In this document: in pieces, positions 59,036 to 64,000 of the stretch
Numbering within the stretch: position 1 is the stretch's first letter
Layout of the letters: every line of letters begins with the position of its first letter
From: Halorubrum salipaludis
GTDB lineage: Archaea > Halobacteriota > Halobacteria > Halobacteriales > Haloferacaceae
NCBI RefSeq assembly: GCF_002286985.1
Contig: NZ_NSKC01000004.1
Span: forward strand, 62,001-126,000
Reading direction: 5' to 3'
Length of the DNA stretch: 64,000 nt
Position numbers and translations under genes: made by a program
Notes under the pieces: generated by a model
Database searches by the model: none
Told to the model about the DNA's origin: nothing
Seen by the model: only the letters and a program-made list of their open reading frames with translations

Positions 59036-59095
59036 ACCACTTAATAGTTTCCACAATAACAACCAGATTTTTTGATGTGGAAAACTATTTTTCCA
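59036..59095 (-). promoter_or_regulatory. dpsA promoter with TGGAAAA/TTTTCCA operator dyad
   Basis: On the minus strand CTATTAAG (about 59046-59039) sits near -30 of the ATG at 59011. Upstream, TGGAAAA (59078-59084) and TTTTCCA (59089-59095) form an inverted repeat separated by CTAT. A second half-site, TCCA, is at 59050-59053, with the broader pairing ATAGTTTCCACA/TGTGGAAAACTAT. The dyad overlaps the last codons of the nitrilase gene. Placement upstream of TATA suits an activator or iron-responsive factor. Confidence 0.6.
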
Positions 59096-59951
59096 TATCT
59101 GACACGGCGCCGACGAGGTCGCGCTGATCGGCGAGCAGGTCGCGGTCCAGCGTCGCGACGAGGTCCCGCTCGCCGCGACCGAGTTCCGCGGCGACCCGAC
59201 CGTCGGGTCGCGCAACGAGGGAGTTGCCGGCGTACCGGCGACGCTCGCTCCGGTCGCCGCGCTCGCCGTCGCCACCACCGTCTCCGTCGCCGTTCCCGCC
59301 CGCGCTCCCCGTCCGACCAGCGCCGACGACCCACCGCACGCCGTCGAGGGCGCGGGCCCTGAGGAGGAGCCGCCAGTTCCGGACGTGCGCCGCGGGCCAC
59401 GCGCCGGGGACGAACAGCGCGTCGACCAAGCGGTCGGCGAACCACGCGCTCTCCGCCACGAAGTTGAGGTCGTAACACGTTAGCAGTCCCGTCCGGCCCG
59501 CGGGCGTGTCGACCACGACGCGCTCGGACCCCGCCGCCATCCGCTCCGCCTCCTCGCCCCAGAGGTGCCGCTTCCGGTAGACGGTCGCCTCCCCGTCGCG
59601 GTCGCTCGAACCGCCGGTGAACGCCTCCGGCGACACGTACGCGGTCGCGTTGAACAGTTCGTCGCCGTCGCGCTCCGCGTACCCCGCCGTTAGCGCCACA
59701 CCGGTGTCGTCGGCGATAGCGGACAGTCGGTCGAGCGCCGCGTCCCTGTCGAGCGCGACCGCCCGGATCCGGTCGTCGTCGACGAACCCCGTGAGCGCGT
59801 ACTCGGGGAGGACGGCGACGTCGACCCGGTCGGGGAGGGCGGCGACGCGACTGCGGATCCGGTCGAGGTTCCGTTCGACGGCGCAGTCGTCGACGGGGAT
59901 CTGCGGCACGGCGATCGTCGGTCCCGCGCCGGTGTCGTCGGTCTCGGTCAC
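59085..59951 (-). CDS. Nitrilase-superfamily carbon-nitrogen hydrolase
   Basis: This 288-residue enzyme has the Glu-Lys-Cys triad: Glu50 in LPEYALTG, Lys128 in YRKRHLWG, and Cys159 in LTCYDLNF. AHVRNWRLLLRARALDG is the usual helix before the insert. The C-terminal half has a haloarchaeal Gly/Asp/Arg insert (about 218-240), probably a slippage expansion. It hydrolyses an amide or nitrile; omega-amidase or beta-ureidopropionase-like activity is possible. The stop lies within the upstream operator region of dpsA. Confidence 0.87.
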   Translation of the reverse strand: MTETDDTGAGPTIAVPQIPVDDCAVERNLDRIRSRVAALPDRVDVAVLPEYALTGFVDDDRIRAVALDRDAALDRLSAIADDTGVALTAGYAERDGDELFNATAYVSPEAFTGGSSDRDGEATVYRKRHLWGEEAERMAAGSERVVVDTPAGRTGLLTCYDLNFVAESAWFADRLVDALFVPGAWPAAHVRNWRLLLRARALDGVRWVVGAGRTGSAGGNGDGDGGGDGERGDRSERRRYAGNSLVARPDGRVAAELGRGERDLVATLDRDLLADQRDLVGAVSDMEK

Positions 59952-60094
59952 GGGGAGACGTTGGCGAGGCGGGGGCTAAAGGGCGGGGTCGTCGCGTCCG
60001 GGCGCGTCGACCTCGTCGTCTCCGCGACGTGGTCGCGCTCGCCCCGCCGGCGAAGGGAAACGTCTTAATGGATTACGCGCGCAGTTCGTGGTGT

Positions 60095-61468
60095 ATGAGC
60101 AACGGCGACGACGACCCGGCCGACGCCTCCGAGGGGGCCGACGCCGCGGACGACGCGGAGGAGGCGGGCGGCGCCGGCGAGTCGACGGACGCGGCCGCCG
60201 CGCCGACGCTTCCCGACGAAGTGACCGAGGACTCGTTGAACGAGTACCTCGACGAGATCGCGGGCCGACTCGACGGCGCCGAGACCGAGGCGGATCTCGA
60301 CGACGTCGAGGCGCTCCTCGACGACGCCGAAGCGGGGCTCGACGAGGCCGATCTCCCGGAACCGGACGAGGACGACGACGACGCCGACGACCCGCGCGGC
60401 GATCTCGAAGACCGGATCGCGGAGCTCCGCGACGGCGTCGAGGAGGCGCGAGGGCCCTACGCCGAGGACGTGATCGACGCGATCGAAGCGGCCGCGTCGA
60501 CGCTCGAAGACACCGAGTGGACCGCGGACGGGCGCGACGACGCCGCCGACGCCGTGGACGTCTTCGTCGAGGCGGCGTCCGAGTCGGTTTCCGTCGATTC
60601 GTTCCCCGATCACGAGGGGATCGACGACCTCGTCGAGGCGCTCGACGCGGTGGCCGAGGCGGTCGCGGACGCCGGTCTCGACCCCGACGACGACGCCGAG
60701 ACGATCGCGGCGCTGCTCGACGCGACGGACGGCCTCGAGGCGGGGCTCGACGACGCGGAGGAGTGGGACGACCTCGAGACGCACGAGCAGCTCCGCGCAC
60801 AGGGGTACTACGACGTGCTCGGCCACTACAAGGACTACCCGGTCGAGTGGGCCGCGCTGAAGGAGCACGAGAAGCGCGGCAACGTCGACATGATCCTGCT
60901 CGCGCTCGACTCCCTGCAGTCCGACTTCATGGAGCGCCACTGCCTCGAGGCGTTCGAGCGGATGGGGAAGCGCGGGAAGACCGAGGCGTCGGTCGAGGAG
61001 CTGCTCGGCCGCGCCGAGAAGCGCGACCAGCCGTCCGTCCGCATCCTCGGGAAGATGGCGGCCGACGAGGCGACGGAGACCCTCGTGGAGTACGTCTCCG
61101 AGGACTCGAACCCGCAGCTCCAGAAGGTCGTGTTCAAGGCGCTCGGCGAAATCGGCGCGACGGAGGCCGTCCAGCCGCTCGCGAACCAGCTCGACCCCGA
61201 GGGCGACACCGAGGATCTCGTGCGCCCCCACGCCGCCCGCGCGCTCGGGCTCATCGGTGACACGCGCGCGATCGATCCCCTCGCCGACGCGCTCGCCGAC
61301 GACGCCTCCGACGACGTCCGGGCCGCCGCCGGGTGGGCGCTCCGACAGATCGGCACGCGCGAGGCGCTCGAAGCGGTCGCCGAGTACGGCGACGAGCACT
61401 CCTTCATCGTCTCCACCGAGGCCGAGAAGGCCGAGCGCGCGCTCGACGAGGCGGCGCCGACCGCCTGA
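60095..61468 (+). CDS. HEAT-repeat / PBS-lyase repeat protein
   Basis: This 457-residue soluble protein has an acidic first half (1-255) with long helices and Asp-rich loops. The second half has HEAT-like helical pairs such as EDLVRPHAARALGLIGDTRA and DVRAAAGWALRQIG, the PBS-lyase HEAT pattern. The DYPVEWAALKEHEKRG segment (about 245-260) is conserved in haloarchaeal homologues. It is probably a protein-protein scaffold; no enzyme motif is present. CGTCTTAATGG at 60061-60071 is a TATA-like element near -30 of the ATG at 60095. Confidence 0.8.
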   Translation: MSNGDDDPADASEGADAADDAEEAGGAGESTDAAAAPTLPDEVTEDSLNEYLDEIAGRLDGAETEADLDDVEALLDDAEAGLDEADLPEPDEDDDDADDPRGDLEDRIAELRDGVEEARGPYAEDVIDAIEAAASTLEDTEWTADGRDDAADAVDVFVEAASESVSVDSFPDHEGIDDLVEALDAVAEAVADAGLDPDDDAETIAALLDATDGLEAGLDDAEEWDDLETHEQLRAQGYYDVLGHYKDYPVEWAALKEHEKRGNVDMILLALDSLQSDFMERHCLEAFERMGKRGKTEASVEELLGRAEKRDQPSVRILGKMAADEATETLVEYVSEDSNPQLQKVVFKALGEIGATEAVQPLANQLDPEGDTEDLVRPHAARALGLIGDTRAIDPLADALADDASDDVRAAAGWALRQIGTREALEAVAEYGDEHSFIVSTEAEKAERALDEAAPTA

Positions 61469-61522
61469 CGGCGACCCCGATCCGAGCGACCTTTCTTATC
61501 TGATGCCGCGGGCAGACACTCC

Positions 61523-63289
61523 GTGTCGCCCGAACCGTCCCGTCTCGCGAGCGGCTCGGTCACGAGCGCCGCCGCCGTCGCGCTCGCGCTGCTCGTCCTG
61601 ACGACCGCTGTGCCGGTCGCCGCTGCGGCGGGCACCGAGATCGGTTCAGAGGCCGCGGGAACCGATCCGGGAGGCGCCGTCGCGCAGTCGAGCGACGGGA
61701 CGGCGAACCGAACGCTCGTGGCGGAGCAGCCGCGGATCCTCGAGCTGTTCCCGAATCCGACAGCGGCGGGGAACCGCGGCGAATACCTAGTCGTTCGACT
61801 CCCCGAGCGCGGGAACTGGTCGCTCTCCGACGGCTACTACGAGGCGGATATTCCGGCGAACGCGAGCGGCGTCGTCGCCCTGTCGATGGATCCCGCGAAC
61901 TCGACGCCCCTGCTCGACGACGGGACCACGGCCGCCGGCACCGGCGGCGTCGGCGACCCGGAGCTCCGGACGCTCGACGACCACTTCCCGCTCGCCGCGT
62001 CCGGCGACCGGATCGAGCTCAGGCGAAACGGGACGGCGGTCGCCGCGGTCGAGTACGACCGCGCGCCCGAGGGGCACCGCTGGCGCGCGGACTGGGGCGA
62101 GTGGCGGCCACGCGGCCACGAGCCGCAGGCGGCGATGCGAACCGCGAACGCGACCGTGAGGCCGTTCGTGTTGCCGGACAGCCCGGACGTTCCCGTCGAG
62201 CCGCTCCGCGCGGCCGACGACCGGCTGCTGCTCGCCGGCTACACGCTCGAGTCGGAGCGCGTCGCCGACCTGCTGGTCGCGGCCGCCGACCGCGGCGTCG
62301 AGGTGCGGGTCCTCGTCGAGGGGTCGCCGGTCGGCGGCTTCTCCGCGCGGAGCGCGCGGCTCCTCGACCGGATCGCGGCCGCCGGGGTCGAGGTCCGGGT
62401 GCTCGACGCCGACCCCGAACGGTTCCGCTTCCACCACGCGAAGTACGCGGTGGCCGACGACCGCGCGGTCGTCCTCACGGAGAACTGGAAGGCGTCCGGG
62501 ACGGGCGGGCGGACCAACCGCGGCTGGGGCGTCGTCACCGGCGAGTCCGGGTCGTCGGACGGCGGCGAGGCGACCGGCGGCGATGTCGACGACGAGACGG
62601 CCGCAGACGACCTCGCCGCCCTCTTCCGAGAGGACGCGACGGCACCCGACGCCCGGACGTGGTCGTCGTTCCGGAGCGACACCGAGTTCCACGGCTCCGG
62701 GACGGCGAACGCGTCGTATCCGACGCGGTTCGAACCGCCGAGCGCGACGGGGGCGGACGTCCAGCTCCTGACGGCGCCGGGGAACGCCGCCGACCGCCTG
62801 GTCGCGCGGATCGACGCCGCCGACGACCGCGTGCTGGCCGTGGTCCCGCGGACCGGCGGGCCGGACGATCGGATCGTTCGCGCGCTCCGACGAGCGGCCG
62901 ACCGCGGCGTCGACGTGCACCTCCTGGTGTCCGGCGCGTGGTACGACCGAGAGACGAACCGCGCGCTCAGAGCGGCGCTGGCCGACGAGCCGATCGAGGT
63001 GGCGATCGCCGAGCCGAGGGGCCGGTTCGGGAAGGTCCACGCGAAGGGGCTCGTCGTCGACGACACCGCCGTGGTCGGCAGCCTCAACTGGAACGAGGGC
63101 GCGGCGACGGAGAACAGGGAGGTGTTGCTCGCGGTCGAAGACGAGTCGGTCGCGGACTTCTACGCCCGCGCGTACGCCGCCGACTGGCGCGGCGGCGGCG
63201 TCCATCTGCCGGTTGGACTACTCGGCGGGGTAGGGCTCGCATTCGCGGGGGCCGGCGCCGTCGCGAGACGCGAGGTGGCGTTCGCGTGA
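61523..63289 (+). CDS. Secreted phospholipase D-like protein with LTD-like domain
   Basis: This 588-residue exported protein starts with GTG. Residues 14-36 are a signal peptide. A lamin-tail-like beta domain (about 66-180, RILELFPNPTAAG) precedes two HKD modules: FHHAKYAVADDRAVVLTENWK (split at His305, Lys307) and VHAKGLVVDDTAVVGSLNW (His506, Lys508). The two motifs form one phosphodiesterase site. A C-terminal hydrophobic segment and Arg pair suggest a membrane anchor. Substrates may be phospholipids or nucleic acid outside the cell. A CTTTCTTATC box near 61491-61500 is about 28 bp from the GTG. Confidence 0.87.
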   Translation: MSPEPSRLASGSVTSAAAVALALLVLTTAVPVAAAAGTEIGSEAAGTDPGGAVAQSSDGTANRTLVAEQPRILELFPNPTAAGNRGEYLVVRLPERGNWSLSDGYYEADIPANASGVVALSMDPANSTPLLDDGTTAAGTGGVGDPELRTLDDHFPLAASGDRIELRRNGTAVAAVEYDRAPEGHRWRADWGEWRPRGHEPQAAMRTANATVRPFVLPDSPDVPVEPLRAADDRLLLAGYTLESERVADLLVAAADRGVEVRVLVEGSPVGGFSARSARLLDRIAAAGVEVRVLDADPERFRFHHAKYAVADDRAVVLTENWKASGTGGRTNRGWGVVTGESGSSDGGEATGGDVDDETAADDLAALFREDATAPDARTWSSFRSDTEFHGSGTANASYPTRFEPPSATGADVQLLTAPGNAADRLVARIDAADDRVLAVVPRTGGPDDRIVRALRRAADRGVDVHLLVSGAWYDRETNRALRAALADEPIEVAIAEPRGRFGKVHAKGLVVDDTAVVGSLNWNEGAATENREVLLAVEDESVADFYARAYAADWRGGGVHLPVGLLGGVGLAFAGAGAVARREVAFA

Positions 63290-63320
63290 GGCGTGGTCGC
63301 GAGACGCCGGCGGACCCGCG

Positions 63321-64000
63321 TCAGTCGTCGATCACGGCCGTCGACGAGAGCGCCTCGTCGATCTCCGCGCCGGCCATCTTCTCGACGAGCGCCTCGATGA
63401 CCTCGCTCCGCCGGCCCTTCACGAACTTGATCGAGCCGACGACGAGGTGACCGCCCCCGGAGACGCCCGCCTCGGGGAGCTCCTCGTTCAGCTCGGTCAC
63501 CATGTTCGGGATGTCGAGGCGGACCCCGTCGGACCGGAGCACGCAGAAGTCGGGACCGTAGCCGATCGTGATGACCGGATCGCCGGTCTCCTTGACGCGG
63601 GTGTCGTGGAGCTCGCCGGTCGTCTTCCCGGGCGCGGGGTAGGTGAACCGGTGGGCGTACTCGTCCAAGTCGATGCGGTAGAGGTGCGCGCCGGAGGCGA
63701 GCCGCTCGTGGTCGACGTGGTCGTCGACCGCGTCGAGCTGGCGTTGCACGTCGCGGTCCGCCCGCTCGGAGAGGAACTCGACGAGCTCCTCGTGGCGCTC
63801 CTCGTCCTCGCAGCCCACGTTGAGGGCGTCGTTGACGAGCGTCTTCCCCTCGGAGTAGCGCAGCCAGTGGGCGGCGTAGTCGAGCGCCTCGCCGATGTCG
63901 AGCAGGTCCGACTCGTCGTAGCCGGCGTCTTCGGCGAGAGCGATGTAGTCGTCCATCGCCTCCGCCTTCGAGCGGTCGGAGAGCCCGGCGACGGCCGGGA
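63321..64000 (-). CDS. DHH/DHHA1-family phosphoesterase (RecJ-like), 5' end outside window
   Basis: The minus-strand frame runs from the window edge to TGA at 63321. The DHHA1 motif is GVSGGGHLVVGSIKFVKGRR near the C-terminus, and TIGYGPDFCVLRSDG fits the domain core. The frame is open upstream of the first internal ATG at 63956 (PAVAGLSDRSKAEAM), so the N-terminal DHH catalytic domain lies beyond 64000. Archaeal RecJ-like proteins are ssDNA or RNA exonucleases, and some associate with the replicative helicase. Only the C-terminal domain is seen here. Confidence 0.82.
   Translation of the reverse strand, partial: PAVAGLSDRSKAEAMDDYIALAEDAGYDESDLLDIGEALDYAAHWLRYSEGKTLVNDALNVGCEDEERHEELVEFLSERADRDVQRQLDAVDDHVDHERLASGAHLYRIDLDEYAHRFTYPAPGKTTGELHDTRVKETGDPVITIGYGPDFCVLRSDGVRLDIPNMVTELNEELPEAGVSGGGHLVVGSIKFVKGRRSEVIEALVEKMAGAEIDEALSSTAVIDD

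Overview
The window is a GC-rich chromosomal segment of a haloarchaeon, most like Halorubrum or a close relative (class Halobacteria). The evidence is the strongly acidic predicted proteins, leaderless promoters with TATA boxes near -27, an archaeal RNase P RNA, aIF2-gamma, Spt4, RNA polymerase subunit E', a Kae1-Bud32 fusion, class I lysyl-tRNA synthetase, a B12-dependent ribonucleotide reductase, Cdc48, DpsA, a PGF-CTERM surface protein, and the carotenoid/retinal pair crtI and brp. No sequence search was run. Assignments come from motifs, gene order and family knowledge.

Layout. 0-11 kb holds a surface zincin, nicotinate phosphoribosyltransferase, divergent crtI and brp, AMMECR1, the RNase P RNA, a CPBP protease, a Nudix hydrolase and dinB. 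11.17-19.22 kb is an integrated element inserted into the 5' end of dinB. It is bounded by 44-bp direct repeats and carries two tyrosine recombinases, small DNA-binding and zinc-finger proteins and AT-rich membrane proteins. 19-33 kb carries a LOV-domain histidine kinase, an MFS transporter, hydroxyacyl-CoA dehydrogenase, an aldolase-FBPase operon for gluconeogenesis, an acyl-CoA carboxylase subunit and sugar oxidoreductases. 34-46 kb holds NrdJ, the Cdc48 operon, Hsp20, an ABC1 kinase and a site-2 protease. 46-57 kb is an information-processing and nucleotide block (MoaE, PyrH, LysS, Kae1-Bud32, S24e, dephospho-CoA kinase, Spt4, RpoE', PIN protein, aIF2-gamma). 57-64 kb has paired DUF5810/DUF5809 genes, DpsA, a nitrilase, a HEAT-repeat protein, a phospholipase D-like protein and a DHH phosphoesterase that runs off the edge.

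The most striking signal is a dispersed structured sequence present four times (about 1-104, 7336-7650, 33279-33770 and 56963-57217). Each complete copy has a variable-sequence hairpin, an identical 30-bp palindrome and a closing stem whose two arms have changed together between copies, inside the invariant frame CAAAG-GGGC...GGGG-CTTTG. Two copies share a conserved upstream block with a TATA box, which suggests transcription as a non-coding RNA. One copy carries a tandem array of four perfect hairpins. I recognise no known RNA class. The second main signal is the dinB-targeting element, which removes the host promoter and first codons and supplies a new in-frame start.
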